From Microbacterium timonense (GTDB lineage: Bacteria; Actinomycetota; Actinomycetes; Actinomycetales; Microbacteriaceae), in assembly GCF_900292075.1 (NCBI RefSeq), contig NZ_OLMV01000001.1, positions 62,001-126,000 on the forward strand: DNA of 64,000 nucleotides, written 5' to 3'. The number at the start of each line of letters is the position of its first letter. Position 1 is the stretch's first letter. Positions 12,208 through 24,178 of this stretch are shown piece after piece. The notes under the pieces are model-generated. The model saw nothing but the letters and a program-made list of their open reading frames with translations, ran no database searches and had not been told where the DNA came from. The position numbers and the translations under genes are program-made.

Positions 12208-13895
12208 TCGAGGAGATGCGCCTGCGTGATCTGGGCGTCATCGCCGAGGCCACGCTGCCCATCGGACCCGGGTTCACCGCCATCACGGGCGAGACAGGCG
12301 CCGGCAAGACGATGGTCGTGACGGGGCTGGGACTGCTTCTCGGGCAGCGCGCGGATTCGGGAGCTGTCAGGGCGGGGGCTTCCCAGGCCACGGTGGATGG
12401 CGTGTGGATCGTGCCGGAGGACGGTCCGGTCGCCGAGCGGGTGCGGGAGGCCGGCGGCGATGTGGAGCCGATCGGCGACGGCCGCGCCGAGCTGTACGTC
12501 GGCCGCTCGATCTCCAGTGAGGGCCGGGGGCGCGCATCGGTGGGTGGGCGAGCGGCTCCCGCCGGGGTGCTCGCGGATCTCGCCGACGAACTCGTGGTCG
12601 TGCACGGCCAGTCGGACCAGCTGCGGTTGCGCTCGGCCGCCGCGCAGCGCGACGCGCTGGACCGGTTCGGCGGCGAAGCGGTGCAAAGCGCCCGCGAGAC
12701 CTACCGACGCGCCTATGAACGCTGGCGCACCGTCGACCGGGAGCTGTCGCAGCTCACCGAGGATCGCGACGCGCGCGCTCGCGAGGCCGAGGAGCTTCGC
12801 GCGCAGCTCGCCGAGATCGAGCAGGCGGCTCCCCAGCCGGGCGAGGACGCCGAGCTCATCGCGCGCGCGGAGAGACTCGCCAACGCCGAGGAGCTGCGGC
12901 TCGCCGCCGCCTCGGCGCACGACGCGCTCTCGGGGGACGGCGACGTCCCGGACGCCGGCTCCCTGCTGGCCGAGGCGCGCCGCGCTCTGGAGCGGGTGCA
13001 CGACCCGGCGCTCGAAGACCTTGCAGGACAGCTGGCCGACCTCGGCTATCGGGTCGCCGACGTCGCCGCCGCGTTGGCGGGGTACCTCGCGGATCTCGAC
13101 GAATCCGGTCCGCACGAGCTGGCGGCTGTAGAAGAGCGCCGTGCGGTGCTGTCCGCGCTCGTCCGCACGCACGGCTCGCTGGAGTCCGCCATCGAGCTGC
13201 TCGACACCGGGTCACTGCGACTGGCTGAGCTCGATGACGATTCCGGTCGCATCGAGCGGCTGGCCGAGGAGCGGGATGCCGCGGCATCCGCTCTCGACGA
13301 TGCCGCCGGCGCGCTCACGGCCGCGCGCACCGAGGCCGCCGGGCGGCTGGGAGCGGCCGTGACCGCAGAGCTGCGGGAGCTCGCGATGCCGGATGCGCGG
13401 CTCGAGGTGGCGGTGACGTCCGGTGCCGAGTCGGCCTCTGGACGCGACGATGTGGCCATCCTCCTGGCGCCGCACCCGGGTGCGGAGCCGCGCCCGGTCT
13501 CGCGAGGGGCGAGCGGCGGCGAGCTGAGCCGCGTCATGCTCGCGATCGAGGTCGTGATCGCGGCCGTCGATCCCGTCCCCACGTTCGTGTTCGACGAAGT
13601 GGATGCCGGCATCGGCGGCGCGGCGGCGATCGAGGTGGGACGGCGCCTGGCCCGCCTGGCACGGTCGTCGCAGGTGATCGCGGTGACCCACCTGGCTCAG
13701 GTCGCGGCGTTCGCGGCCAACCACCTGTCGGTGGTGAAGGCCAACGACGGCTCGGTCACGGCATCCGACGTGCGTCGCCTGGAAGGCGCGGAGCGCGAGG
13801 CCGAGATGGCGCGACTGCTCTCGGGCATGCCCGACTCCGATGCCGCCCTCACTCACGCCCGCGAGTTGCTCAGCCTCCGCACGGACGCCGACTGA
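12204..13895 (+). CDS. recN: DNA repair protein RecN
   Basis: A 563-aa SMC-like ATPase. The Walker A is GETGAGKT (29-36). Long coiled-coil arms follow, rich in Ala/Glu/Arg (about 150-370). The C-terminal lobe carries the ABC signature SGGELSRVML and Walker B TFVFDEVDAGIGG. RecN acts on double-strand breaks and helps tether or present DNA ends to the recombination machinery. It begins with GTG at 12204 inside the nadK stop. No separate promoter is visible. It is followed almost directly by pyrG, without the two genes (Rv1697 and mctB) that lie between them in M. tuberculosis. Confidence 0.96.
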   Translation: MIEEMRLRDLGVIAEATLPIGPGFTAITGETGAGKTMVVTGLGLLLGQRADSGAVRAGASQATVDGVWIVPEDGPVAERVREAGGDVEPIGDGRAELYVGRSISSEGRGRASVGGRAAPAGVLADLADELVVVHGQSDQLRLRSAAAQRDALDRFGGEAVQSARETYRRAYERWRTVDRELSQLTEDRDARAREAEELRAQLAEIEQAAPQPGEDAELIARAERLANAEELRLAAASAHDALSGDGDVPDAGSLLAEARRALERVHDPALEDLAGQLADLGYRVADVAAALAGYLADLDESGPHELAAVEERRAVLSALVRTHGSLESAIELLDTGSLRLAELDDDSGRIERLAEERDAAASALDDAAGALTAARTEAAGRLGAAVTAELRELAMPDARLEVAVTSGAESASGRDDVAILLAPHPGAEPRPVSRGASGGELSRVMLAIEVVIAAVDPVPTFVFDEVDAGIGGAAAIEVGRRLARLARSSQVIAVTHLAQVAAFAANHLSVVKANDGSVTASDVRRLEGAEREAEMARLLSGMPDSDAALTHARELLSLRTDAD

Positions 13896-13901
13896 TAGGA
13901 T
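13896..13901 (+). promoter_or_regulatory. Candidate -10 for pyrG
   Basis: TAGGAT lies immediately after the recN stop and 8 nt before the pyrG GTG at 13910. No ribosome-binding site is present in the 14-nt gap, so a leaderless pyrG transcript is plausible in addition to read-through from recN. Confidence 0.45.
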
Positions 13902-13903
13902 AA

Positions 13904-16305
<2,402 letters not shown>

Positions 16306-16306
16306 C

Positions 16307-17260
16307 ATGCGACTCGATCGCGCCGTGGACTCGTATCTTCGCCACATCGCGATCGAACGCGGCCTGTCCGAGAACACCGTGGCCGCCTACCGGCGGGACC
16401 TCACGGGGTATGTCGCGTGGCTGAGCGAGCAGGGGGTCGCTGACACCGCCGAGGTGGCCCCGGCGATGGTCGGCAGCTTCATCGCCGACCGCGCGGCGGG
16501 TGAGGCGCCCATGGCGGCCTCATCGCTGGCCCGGCTGCAATCGTCGGTGCGGGGGCTGCACCGGTTCCTCGCCCGCGAGGGCATCGAGGCGGCGGACCCG
16601 ACCGCCCACCTGCGGCCCCCCAAGCAGCCGCGGCGGCTGCCCAAGGCGCTCACCATCGATCAGGTCGAGAGACTGCTGGATGCCGCGGGTCCGGCACCGT
16701 CCGCGCCCTCCGACGCCGAGCCGGCCGGCGGGGGAGCGGCTCCGGGCGATCTGTTGGGACTGCGCGACCGCGCGCTGCTGGAGCTGCTGTACGCGACCGG
16801 CGCCCGGGTCTCGGAGGTCGTCCAGCTCGATGTCGACGACATGGCGCACGGCGATGTGCTGCGGGTGCGCGGCAAGGGATCCAAGGAACGCATCGTGCCC
16901 GTCGGTTCCTATGCGCGCGCTGCCGTCGACGCGTATCTGACTCGCGCGCGGCCGGAGCTGTCACGGCGCGGCAGGGCGACCCCGCGACTGTTCCTGGGCG
17001 CGCGCGGCGCGCCGCTGTCACGCCAGAGCGCCTGGCTCGTCATCAACTCCGCCGCCGAGCGCGCCCAGCTGACGGCACACGTGTCACCGCACACGCTGCG
17101 TCATTCGTTCGCGACACATCTGCTGCAGGGGGGTGCCGACGTGCGGGTGGTGCAGGAGCTGCTGGGACACGCGTCGGTGGCCACGACTCAGATCTACACC
17201 TACGTGTCGGTGGACGCGCTTCGCGACGTGTATGCGACGTCCCACCCACGCGCCCGCTAG
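16307..17260 (+). CDS. xerD: Site-specific tyrosine recombinase XerD
   Basis: A 317-aa tyrosine recombinase. The N-terminal SAM-like core-binding domain (1-105) starts LDRAVDSYLRHIAIERGLS. The catalytic domain shows R167 (GARVSE), K190 (GKGSKER), H262 and R265 (HTLRH), H288 (GHASV) and Y297 (TTQIYTY). It resolves chromosome dimers at dif together with XerC. A Pro/Ala/Gly-rich insert around 128-147 enlarges it relative to E. coli XerD. The start ATG 16307 has GGGAG 6 nt upstream. Its conserved place between the Nudix gene and the parA-scpAB block argues for the housekeeping recombinase, not a phage integrase. Confidence 0.94.
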   Translation: MRLDRAVDSYLRHIAIERGLSENTVAAYRRDLTGYVAWLSEQGVADTAEVAPAMVGSFIADRAAGEAPMAASSLARLQSSVRGLHRFLAREGIEAADPTAHLRPPKQPRRLPKALTIDQVERLLDAAGPAPSAPSDAEPAGGGAAPGDLLGLRDRALLELLYATGARVSEVVQLDVDDMAHGDVLRVRGKGSKERIVPVGSYARAAVDAYLTRARPELSRRGRATPRLFLGARGAPLSRQSAWLVINSAAERAQLTAHVSPHTLRHSFATHLLQGGADVRVVQELLGHASVATTQIYTYVSVDALRDVYATSHPRAR

Positions 17261-17326
17261 TCGCGGCCTGCCTGAGCGGTGTGCTCGCGCGCGGCGCTTC
17301 GCTCGGGCATTCCCCCTAGAGCCGAC

Positions 17327-17332
17327 TAGGAT
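17327..17332 (+). promoter_or_regulatory. Candidate -10 upstream of the parA-scpAB unit
   Basis: TAGGAT in the 101-bp gap after xerD. No convincing -35 is seen 16-18 nt upstream. It would give a short leader of about 20 nt that includes the GAGGAAGCGGGAG ribosome-binding region before GTG 17362. Confidence 0.4.
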
Positions 17333-17361
17333 CGAGCGAGCACGAGGAAGCGGGAGCACGG

Positions 17362-18252
17362 GTGGCTGACAGCACGGCGAAGACCAGATCGGGGAAGGCC
17401 TCGGAGTCCGAGGTCCCCATCGGGCCGACCGGGCGTCCCTACCAGGGTTTCCCCACTCCGGCGAAGCTGGACGGGCATGGCCCGGCGCGCATCATCGCGC
17501 TGTGCAATCAGAAGGGCGGGGTCGGAAAGACCACGACCACCATCAATCTCGCCGCAGCCCTCGCCGGCTACGGTCGCAAGGTGCTCGCGGTCGACTTCGA
17601 CCCGCAGGGCGCGCTGTCGGCCGGTCTCGGCATCCAGACCCATGAGATCCCGACGATCTACGACCTGCTGGTGGACGGGAAGCTCGATCCGCGTGAGGTG
17701 ATCGTCCATTCCCGCGTCGAGAACCTCGACGTCGTTCCGGCCAACATCGACCTGTCGGCGGCGGAAGTGCATCTGGTCAACGAGGTGGCGCGCGAGCAGA
17801 CGCTCTCGCGAGTGCTCCGCAAGGTCGCCAACGACTACGACGTCATCCTCGTCGACTGCCAGCCGTCCCTGGGTCTGCTGACCGTGAACGCGCTGACCGC
17901 CAGCCACGGCGTCATCATTCCACTCGAGTGCGAGTTCTTCGCGCTGCGTGGCGTGGCCATGCTCATCGAGACCATCGACAAGGTCCGGGATCGCCTGAAC
18001 CCGACCATCCGGCTCGACGGCGTGCTGGCAACGATGTACGACGCGCGGACCCTTCACTCGCGCGAAGTGCTGGAGCGCGTCGTGGACGCCTTCGGCGACG
18101 ACGTGCTCGAGACCGTCATCGGGCGGACCGTGAAGTTCCCGGATGCCTCGGTCTCGGGCATGCCGATCACCGAGTTCGCGCCGGAGCACGCCGCCGCGCA
18201 GGCCTACCTGCGACTTGCGCGGGAGCTGGTCGCCCGTGGTGCTGTCGCCTGA
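17362..18252 (+). CDS. ParA/Soj-like chromosome-segregation ATPase
   Basis: A 296-aa deviant Walker ATPase. It has KGGVGKTTTTINLA (51-64), DFDPQGALSAGLG and a VDCQPSLGLLTVNAL Walker B. About 45 residues precede the core. In Actinobacteria a ParA paralogue is encoded just before scpA and scpB (Rv1708 position), separate from the true parAB at the origin, and is thought to act in chromosome organisation. It is therefore not named parA here. Start GTG 17362 has GCGGGAG about 8 nt upstream. It overlaps scpA. Confidence 0.92.
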   Translation: MADSTAKTRSGKASESEVPIGPTGRPYQGFPTPAKLDGHGPARIIALCNQKGGVGKTTTTINLAAALAGYGRKVLAVDFDPQGALSAGLGIQTHEIPTIYDLLVDGKLDPREVIVHSRVENLDVVPANIDLSAAEVHLVNEVAREQTLSRVLRKVANDYDVILVDCQPSLGLLTVNALTASHGVIIPLECEFFALRGVAMLIETIDKVRDRLNPTIRLDGVLATMYDARTLHSREVLERVVDAFGDDVLETVIGRTVKFPDASVSGMPITEFAPEHAAAQAYLRLARELVARGAVA

Positions 18253-19111
18253 GGCCGGGGACGGCTCAACGACCGGGCAGCCGCCGGCGCCCGACATCCT
18301 GGGGGACGATGCGGCCGGCGGCGAGCCGGAGGCGGGCTTTCGCGTGTCGCTGTCGAACTTCGACGGACCGTTCGATCTGCTGCTGAGCCTCATTTCGAAG
18401 CACGAGATGGACATCACCGAGGTCTCTCTGTCGCTGGTGACGAACGATTTCATCGCGTACCTGCGGGAGCTCGGACCCGACGAGGAGCTGGACGAGGCAT
18501 CCGAGTTCCTCGTCGTGGCGGCGACGCTGCTGGACATGAAGGTCGCCGGTCTGCTCCCGCAGGGCGAGCTCGTCGATGCGGAGTCGGTCGCGCTGCTGGA
18601 AGCACGCGACCTGCTGTTCGCGCGGCTGCTGCAGTACCGCGCGTTCAAGGAGGTGTCGGCCTGGTTCGAGCGATGCCTGCGGCGCGAGGGCGCTCGTCAC
18701 ACTCGCTCCGTGCGGCTGGACGAGAAGTACCGCAAGGCCGTGCCCGAGCTCGTGTGGTCGCTCAGCGTGGACGACTTCGCGGCGCTGGCCCTGCTGGCGA
18801 TGACACCCAAGGAGCTGCCGCGGGTCGGACTGGACCATCTGCATGCGCCGCTGGTGAGCATCCGCGAGCAGGCGGCGATCGTCGTGACGCTGGTGCGCGA
18901 TGCCGGGTCGCTGACATTCCGTGAGCTCGTCTCGGGCGTCGCGCAGCCCGGCGTCGTCGTCGCACGGTTCCTGGCGGTGCTGGAGCTCTACCGGCACGCC
19001 GCCCTGTCCTTCGAACAGCTCGAGCCGCTCGGCGAGCTCACCCTGCGCTGGAGCGCGCAGCGCTGGAGCGACGAGAACCTCGCGACCCTGGGAGCCGACT
19101 ATGACAGATGA
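18236..19111 (+). CDS. scpA: Segregation and condensation protein A
   Basis: A kleisin subunit of about 291 aa. The N-terminal SMC-binding helix region starts FRVSLSNFDGPFDLLLSLI, the hallmark FDGPFDLLL motif. A helical middle and a C-terminal winged helix follow (LTFRELVSG). ScpA bridges the SMC heads together with ScpB in bacterial condensin. Two adjacent GTG codons (18236 and 18239) fit as starts; both lie inside the parA-like gene. GGGAG about 10 nt before 18236 supports the first. It overlaps scpB by 11 bp. Confidence 0.94.
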   Translation: MVLSPEAGDGSTTGQPPAPDILGDDAAGGEPEAGFRVSLSNFDGPFDLLLSLISKHEMDITEVSLSLVTNDFIAYLRELGPDEELDEASEFLVVAATLLDMKVAGLLPQGELVDAESVALLEARDLLFARLLQYRAFKEVSAWFERCLRREGARHTRSVRLDEKYRKAVPELVWSLSVDDFAALALLAMTPKELPRVGLDHLHAPLVSIREQAAIVVTLVRDAGSLTFRELVSGVAQPGVVVARFLAVLELYRHAALSFEQLEPLGELTLRWSAQRWSDENLATLGADYDR

Positions 19112-19733
19112 ACTCGATACACCCGCTGCGCGGGCACTCGATCCGGCGGATGGAGGTGACGCACCGCTCGTCGTCGACACGAGCGACGTCGCGCGACGGC
19201 TCGAGGCGATCCTCTTGATCGTCGAGGAACCGCAGAGCCTCGTGAGCCTCGCCGCCGCCGTGGGAGCGCCGGTGCCGGCCGTGCGACAGGCCATCGAGTC
19301 GCTCGTCGACGACTACGACGGGCGAACCGGAGGTCCGACTCGGGGCTTCGAGCTGCGTGAGGTAGGCGGCGGCTGGCGACTGTACGTCCGCGAGGAGTTC
19401 GACGACCTCGTCAGCGAGTTCGTGGGTGGTCAGGCGCCGTCCCGGCTCTCGCAGGCGGCGCTGGAAACCCTTGCGGTGATCGCGTACAAGCAGCCGGTGA
19501 CGCGCAGTCAGGTGGCCTCGATCCGAGCCGTGAACGTCGATTCCGTGGTCCGGACGCTGCTTGCCCGTGGCCTCATCACGGAGCTGTTCGCCGATGCCGA
19601 GACCGGGGCGATCAACTACGGCACCACCGACGCGCTGCTGACGCACCTGGGGATCAACTCGCTCGACGAGCTGCCGCACATCTCGCCGCTGCTGGACGAC
19701 GGCACCAACGGTTTCGAGGAGGTCGCTCGATGA
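19101..19733 (+). CDS. scpB: Segregation and condensation protein B
   Basis: A 210-aa dimeric winged-helix protein, partner of ScpA in the SMC complex. Recognisable segments are RRLEAILLIVEEPQSLVSLA near residue 32, RGFELREVGGGWRLYVRE, and LSQAALETLAVIAYKQPVTRSQ followed by the IRAVNVDSVVRTLLARGLI strand. ATG 19101 has GGGAG about 6 nt upstream and lies within scpA. The TGA overlaps the ATG of the following mini-ORF. Confidence 0.95.
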   Translation: MTDELDTPAARALDPADGGDAPLVVDTSDVARRLEAILLIVEEPQSLVSLAAAVGAPVPAVRQAIESLVDDYDGRTGGPTRGFELREVGGGWRLYVREEFDDLVSEFVGGQAPSRLSQAALETLAVIAYKQPVTRSQVASIRAVNVDSVVRTLLARGLITELFADAETGAINYGTTDALLTHLGINSLDELPHISPLLDDGTNGFEEVAR

Positions 19734-19834
19734 GCACCCCTCGCCCTGCGGCATCCATGTCCCCATCCCTGGCCTCCATGTCCCGATTGCGTTCGTTCCG
19801 CGTTGCGGGAACCATCGAAAGTGGGACACGATGA
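19730..19834 (+). CDS. 34-aa mini-ORF linking scpB and rluB (hypothetical)
   Basis: ATG 19730 overlaps the scpB stop as ATGA, and its own TGA at 19832-19834 overlaps the rluB ATG as ATGA, so it exactly fills the gap. The peptide starts MSTPRPAASMSPS and is Ser/Met/Arg-rich, with no recognisable domain. The stretch also contains a direct repeat TCCATGTCCC (19754 and 19775) and inverted TGTCCC/GGGACA ends (19779-19784 and 19823-19828), so it could instead be a small non-coding element. Double overlap supports translation at least as a coupling device. Confidence 0.45.
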   Translation: MSTPRPAASMSPSLASMSRLRSFRVAGTIESGTR

Positions 19835-20676
19835 CCGCGCACAACACGAGCGGATCGACTCCCGCTGCCGAGGGCGTGCGTCTGCAGAAGGTGCTCGCGA
19901 ACGCCGGTGTGGCATCGCGGCGGGTCGCCGAGCAGCTCATCGTGGAGGGACGAGTGAGGGTCAACGGCGCGGTGGTGACCGAGCTCGGCTCACGCATCGA
20001 CCCCGAGAAGGACCTGGTCGACGTCGACGGCACCGCGGTGCAGCTGGACACCTCCAAGCGCTACGTCATGCTCAACAAGCCGACCGGGGTGGTCAGCTCG
20101 ATGAAGGACGACCGCGGCCGGCCGGACCTGCGCCGGTTCACCAAGGAGTGGCCGGAACGGCTGTACAACGTCGGTCGACTGGATGCCGACACCAGCGGTC
20201 TGCTCGTGCTGACCAATGACGGCGAGCTCGCGCATGTGCTCGCCCACCCCTCGTTCGGAGTGACCAAGGTCTACATCGCCAAGGTGGAGGGTCGCGTCAC
20301 GGCGCAGACGATCCAGCGGCTGCTGCGCGGCGTGGACCTCGAAGACGGGCCGATCACCGCCGACAAGGCACGGCTCCTCTCCACATCGCCGAACTCGACG
20401 GCCGGGGGGGCCGGCGGGGAGTCGCTGGTGGAGCTGACCCTCCACTCGGGTCGCAACCGCATCGTCCGCCGCATGATGGCGGCGGTGGGACATCCCGTCA
20501 TCGAACTGGTGCGGCGGCAGTTCGGGCCCCTGCACCTGGGAACCCTGCCAGCCGGGCAGGCGCGCGAGTTGACTAAGGTGGAGCGGGGCGCTCTGCTGAC
20601 TCTCGCGCGCCGTGCGACCTCCTCCGCGCCGGCGGAGGGCGCGTCCGACACCCGCGACGAGCCGCCCGCGACGTGA
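19831..20676 (+). CDS. rluB: 23S rRNA pseudouridine synthase, RluB/RsuA family
   Basis: A 281-aa protein with an N-terminal S4 domain (VRLQKVLANAGVASRRVAEQ, about 16-75) and the RsuA/RluB/E/F catalytic domain. The catalytic aspartate is D118 in GRLDADTSGLL. LNKPTGVVSS and GRNRIVRRMM are further family motifs. It likely makes a pseudouridine in 23S rRNA. The position after scpB is conserved (Rv1711). Its role is in ribosome maturation, matching tlyA and der nearby. Confidence 0.93.
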   Translation: MTAHNTSGSTPAAEGVRLQKVLANAGVASRRVAEQLIVEGRVRVNGAVVTELGSRIDPEKDLVDVDGTAVQLDTSKRYVMLNKPTGVVSSMKDDRGRPDLRRFTKEWPERLYNVGRLDADTSGLLVLTNDGELAHVLAHPSFGVTKVYIAKVEGRVTAQTIQRLLRGVDLEDGPITADKARLLSTSPNSTAGGAGGESLVELTLHSGRNRIVRRMMAAVGHPVIELVRRQFGPLHLGTLPAGQARELTKVERGALLTLARRATSSAPAEGASDTRDEPPAT

Positions 20677-20707
20677 TCATCCCTCGCAGGGCGAACAGGA
20701 GACGTAA

Positions 20708-21850
20708 GTGACCGACACCAGGCCGACCTCCGCGCGCGAGCGTGCGGGCGAGCCCGTGCTCGCGCCGCGCGTGCGCGGCACGGTGCGGATCGTCGGCGCC
20801 GGTCTGCTGGGTGCCAGCATCGGTCACGCCCTCACGGCCCGAGGCGTGGATGTCGCGCTGGACGACACCTCGCCCTCGCAGCTGCGGCTGGCCGTCGACT
20901 ACGGCGCCGGACGACGGGCCACCGATGGTGACGACCCCTCACTGGTCGTCGTCGCTGTGCCGCCGGACGTCACGGCAGACGTGATCGAGCGCGAGCTCAT
21001 CCGCTATCCGCGCGCCGTCGTGACCGATGTTGCGAGCGTCAAACTGGAGCCGTTGCGCTCGCTCCGTGAGCGTGGCGTCGACCTGACGCACTACATCGGG
21101 TCGCACCCGCTCGCCGGCCGCGAGCGCGGCGGCGCGATCTCGGCGCGCGCCGACATCTTCGTCGGGCGCCCGTGGGTGGTCTGCCGTGACGGCGAGACCT
21201 CTTCGGCCGACCTGGCCCTCGTCGAGGGACTGGCACTGGATCTCGGGGCCACGCCGATCGAGATGACGCCGGAAGACCACGACCGCAGTGTGGCGCTCGT
21301 CTCGCATGTGCCGCAGCTGGTCGCCAGCCTCCTCGCCGGCCGATTCGTGGACGCGCCCGACGGCTCCCTGCGTCTGGCGGGCCAGGGCGTGCGCGACACC
21401 ACCCGCATCGCGGCATCCGCACCCGAGCTGTGGGTGCAGATCCTCGGGGCGAACGCGGCGCCCGTCGTGGACGTGCTGGATCGGCTGGCAGCCGATCTCG
21501 CCGCCGTGGCCGATGCGCTGCGCGACCCCGACGCACCCGGCGCCCGTCGCGCCGTCGCCGACACCATCCGCCGCGGCAACGACGGCGTCGAACGGCTGCC
21601 CGGAAAGCACGGCCAGAACCGTCGCTTCGAGCAGGTCGTCGTGATGGTCGATGACACCCCAGGACAGCTGGGCCGGCTCTTCGGAGAGCTCGGCGATCTG
21701 GACGTGAACGTGGAGGACCTGCGCCTGGAGCACTCGCCAGGCGCTCAGTTCGGCCTCGCCGAGATCAGTGTCGTCCCGAGCGCCGTGCGCCGCGCCGTCG
21801 ACGGACTCGAAGCGCGGGGCTGGAAGATTGCGAGCACCACCAATGACTGA
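20708..21850 (+). CDS. tyrA: Prephenate dehydrogenase with ACT domain
   Basis: A 380-aa tyrosine-biosynthesis enzyme. The Rossmann motif is [11 protein letters not shown] (29-39). The catalytic segment contains [12 protein letters not shown] helical dimerisation domain follows, with a C-terminal ACT regulatory domain (about 308-378, from [19 protein letters not shown]), which probably senses tyrosine. It converts prephenate to 4-hydroxyphenylpyruvate with NAD(P)+. GTG 20708 has AGGAG 7 nt upstream. It overlaps cmk by 8 bp, giving a tyrA-cmk-der unit. Confidence 0.93.
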   Translation: MTDTRPTSARERAGEPVLAPRVRGTVRIVGAGLLGASIGHALTARGVDVALDDTSPSQLRLAVDYGAGRRATDGDDPSLVVVAVPPDVTADVIERELIRYPRAVVTDVASVKLEPLRSLRERGVDLTHYIGSHPLAGRERGGAISARADIFVGRPWVVCRDGETSSADLALVEGLALDLGATPIEMTPEDHDRSVALVSHVPQLVASLLAGRFVDAPDGSLRLAGQGVRDTTRIAASAPELWVQILGANAAPVVDVLDRLAADLAAVADALRDPDAPGARRAVADTIRRGNDGVERLPGKHGQNRRFEQVVVMVDDTPGQLGRLFGELGDLDVNVEDLRLEHSPGAQFGLAEISVVPSAVRRAVDGLEARGWKIASTTND

Positions 21851-22637
21851 GCCCTCGACCCCTCCCGCACGCTCGGGGACGCCGGCCGCAGAGGCCGCGG
21901 TGACCGGTGCGGCTGCCGGCGCCGCGAGCGAAGGCACGCCGACGCCGACGGTCGTCGCCATCGACGGTCCCGCGGGCAGCGGCAAGTCCAGCGTCTCCAA
22001 GCAGGTGGCGCGGCGCCTCGGCTACGGCTACCTCGATACCGGCGCCGCGTATCGCGCACTGGCATGGCACGCCCTCGAGCACGGCATCGACACGTCGGAC
22101 GCGGCATCCGTTCTCGACGTCGCGGGCGACTTCGACTACGCGATCTCGCTGGACCCCGACGCGTACTGGGTGCGCGTCGGGCCCGCCGACGTGACCGACG
22201 CGATCCGGGAACCCCGCGTATCGGATGCCGTCAGCGGTGTCGCCCGGGTGCCCGCGGTGCGCGAGTCCGTGAACGCGCTGTTCCGACGCCTCGTGGCAGG
22301 CTCGGGCCGGACCGGCGTCGTCGTCGAAGGCCGTGACATCACCACCGTCGTCGCGCCGGACGCCCCGGTGCGCATCCTCCTCACCGCCGCGCCCGAGGTG
22401 CGCGCGGCCCGGCGCAGCGCCGAGCTGACCACGCAGGATGCCGCGGCCGTCGCCATGGCGCTGCACCGGCGCGACGCGTCGGATTCGGCGGTCGTCGACT
22501 TCCTCACCGCCGCGCCCGGCGTGGAGGTCGTCGACTCGACCCACCTGGATTTCGATCAGACCGTGGACGCCGTGCTCGCGGTCATCAGCGCCGCGCAGCG
22601 TGAGCCGGCGGTCGACCCCCTTCAGACAGGAGCCTGA
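21843..22637 (+). CDS. cmk: Cytidylate kinase
   Basis: A 264-aa nucleoside monophosphate kinase that phosphorylates CMP and dCMP. The P-loop is [12 protein letters not shown] (41-52), then [33 protein letters not shown] and the RRDASDSA lid segment. The first 36 residues are an Ala/Pro-rich extension. An open frame extends upstream to 21768, but ATG 21843 is the likely start; it overlaps the tyrA stop. It complements pyrG upstream in cytidine nucleotide supply. Confidence 0.94.
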   Translation: MTEPSTPPARSGTPAAEAAVTGAAAGAASEGTPTPTVVAIDGPAGSGKSSVSKQVARRLGYGYLDTGAAYRALAWHALEHGIDTSDAASVLDVAGDFDYAISLDPDAYWVRVGPADVTDAIREPRVSDAVSGVARVPAVRESVNALFRRLVAGSGRTGVVVEGRDITTVVAPDAPVRILLTAAPEVRAARRSAELTTQDAAAVAMALHRRDASDSAVVDFLTAAPGVEVVDSTHLDFDQTVDAVLAVISAAQREPAVDPLQTGA

Positions 22638-22638
22638 G

Positions 22639-24177
22639 ATGGCCGCTGACAACGACACCGACTTCGACGAGTTCGACGCCGGCGACGACAACCTCGAGGA
22701 GAACCTCGCGGCTGTGGACGACGACCTCGCCGAGCAGCGAGCCGCCGCTCTGCGCGCCGGGCTGGAGGACTACGACCTCGACGACGAGGATGCCGCGCTC
22801 CTCGAGGGCATCGTCCGTGGCGAGGACGGCATCGAGTTCCTCCCCGCGCTCCCGGTCGTCGCCATCGTCGGACGGCCCAATGTCGGCAAGTCCGCGCTGG
22901 TGAACCGCATCCTCGGGCGGCGCGAGGCCGTCGTGGAAGACACCCCCGGTGTCACCCGCGATCGCGTGACCTATAAGGCCGAGTGGATGGACCGACGGTT
23001 CACGCTCGTCGACACCGGCGGCTGGGAACCCGACGCGAAGGGCATCGATCGCTCCGTCGCCGCCCAGGCCGAGGTCGCCATCGATCTGTCCGACGTCGTA
23101 CTGTTCGTCGTCGATGCGATGGTCGGAGCCACCTCGACCGATGAGCACGTCGTGCGTCTGCTCCGCAAAGCGCGCAAGCCGGTGTTCCTCGTCGCCAACA
23201 AGATCGACGACGCACGGCAGGAGCCGGAGGCGGCTGCCCTCTGGAACCTCGGGCTCGGCGAGCCGCATCCGGTGTCGGCGATCCACGGGCGCGGCGTCGC
23301 CGACCTCCTCGACGAGGTCGTTAAGGTACTGCCCGACGTCTCTGCCGTGGCCAAGCACGAGATCGGCGGGCCGCGGCGCGTGGCGATCCTCGGTCGACCG
23401 AACGTCGGGAAGTCCTCGCTGCTGAACAAGGCGGCCGGCGAGGAGCGCGTCGTCGTGAACGAACTCGCCGGCACCACCCGCGACCCCGTCGACGAGGTCG
23501 TCGAGGTCGGCGGCAAGATGTGGCGCTTCGTCGACACCGCCGGCATCCGTCGGCGGGTCCATCTGCAGCAGGGTGCCGACTTCTACGCCGCGCTGCGCAC
23601 GTCAGCTGCGTTGGAGAAGGCGGAGGTGGCGGTCGTGGTCCTCGACGTCACCCAGCCGCTCAGCGAGCAGGACGTGCGCATCATCGATCTCGTGCTCGAG
23701 TCGGGCCGTGCGCTCGTGCTGGCGTTCAACAAATGGGATCGCCTGAACGACGACGACATGGACGGTCAGGACCGGCGACGGTACCTGGAGCGGGAGATCG
23801 AACAGGACCTCGCGCACGTCTCGTGGGCGCCGCGCGTCAACATCTCCGCGCGGACCGGACGCCATCTCGACAAGCTGGTGCCGGCGCTGGAGACCGCGCT
23901 CGAGTCGTGGGATCAGCGCATTCCGACGGGGAAGTTCAACGCGTTCCTCACCGAGCTGGTCGCCGAGCACCCCCACCCGGTGCGGGGCGGCAAGCAGCCG
24001 CGCATTCTGTTCGGGACGCAGGCATCCACCCGCCCGCCGACCTTCGTGCTGTTCACGACGGGCTTCCTGGATCCGGGATACCGCCGGTTCATCCAGCGCC
24101 GGCTGCGGGAGCTGTACGGCTTCGAGGGCACGCCGATCGTGATCAACATGCGCGTGCGGGAGCGCCGCCAGCGCTGA
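22639..24177 (+). CDS. der: Ribosome-assembly GTPase Der (EngA)
   Basis: A 512-aa tandem GTPase required for 50S maturation. An acidic N-terminal extension (residues 1-70, such as [10 protein letters not shown]) is typical of actinobacterial Der. GTPase 1 has GRPNVGKS (78-85), DTPGVTRDR and NKID; GTPase 2 has GRPNVGKSS (252-260), [19 protein letters not shown] and NKWD. A KH-like domain ends the protein ([17 protein letters not shown]). ATG 22639 follows cmk by one base and has CAGGAG about 9 nt upstream. It is the last gene of the housekeeping block. Confidence 0.96.
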   Translation: MAADNDTDFDEFDAGDDNLEENLAAVDDDLAEQRAAALRAGLEDYDLDDEDAALLEGIVRGEDGIEFLPALPVVAIVGRPNVGKSALVNRILGRREAVVEDTPGVTRDRVTYKAEWMDRRFTLVDTGGWEPDAKGIDRSVAAQAEVAIDLSDVVLFVVDAMVGATSTDEHVVRLLRKARKPVFLVANKIDDARQEPEAAALWNLGLGEPHPVSAIHGRGVADLLDEVVKVLPDVSAVAKHEIGGPRRVAILGRPNVGKSSLLNKAAGEERVVVNELAGTTRDPVDEVVEVGGKMWRFVDTAGIRRRVHLQQGADFYAALRTSAALEKAEVAVVVLDVTQPLSEQDVRIIDLVLESGRALVLAFNKWDRLNDDDMDGQDRRRYLEREIEQDLAHVSWAPRVNISARTGRHLDKLVPALETALESWDQRIPTGKFNAFLTELVAEHPHPVRGGKQPRILFGTQASTRPPTFVLFTTGFLDPGYRRFIQRRLRELYGFEGTPIVINMRVRERRQR

Positions 24178-24178
24178 G

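Noticed and set aside
16307..17260. Tyrosine recombinase as an integrase of a mobile element
   Set aside because: It has the catalytic set and conserved housekeeping position of XerD, and no attachment repeats or phage genes are present.
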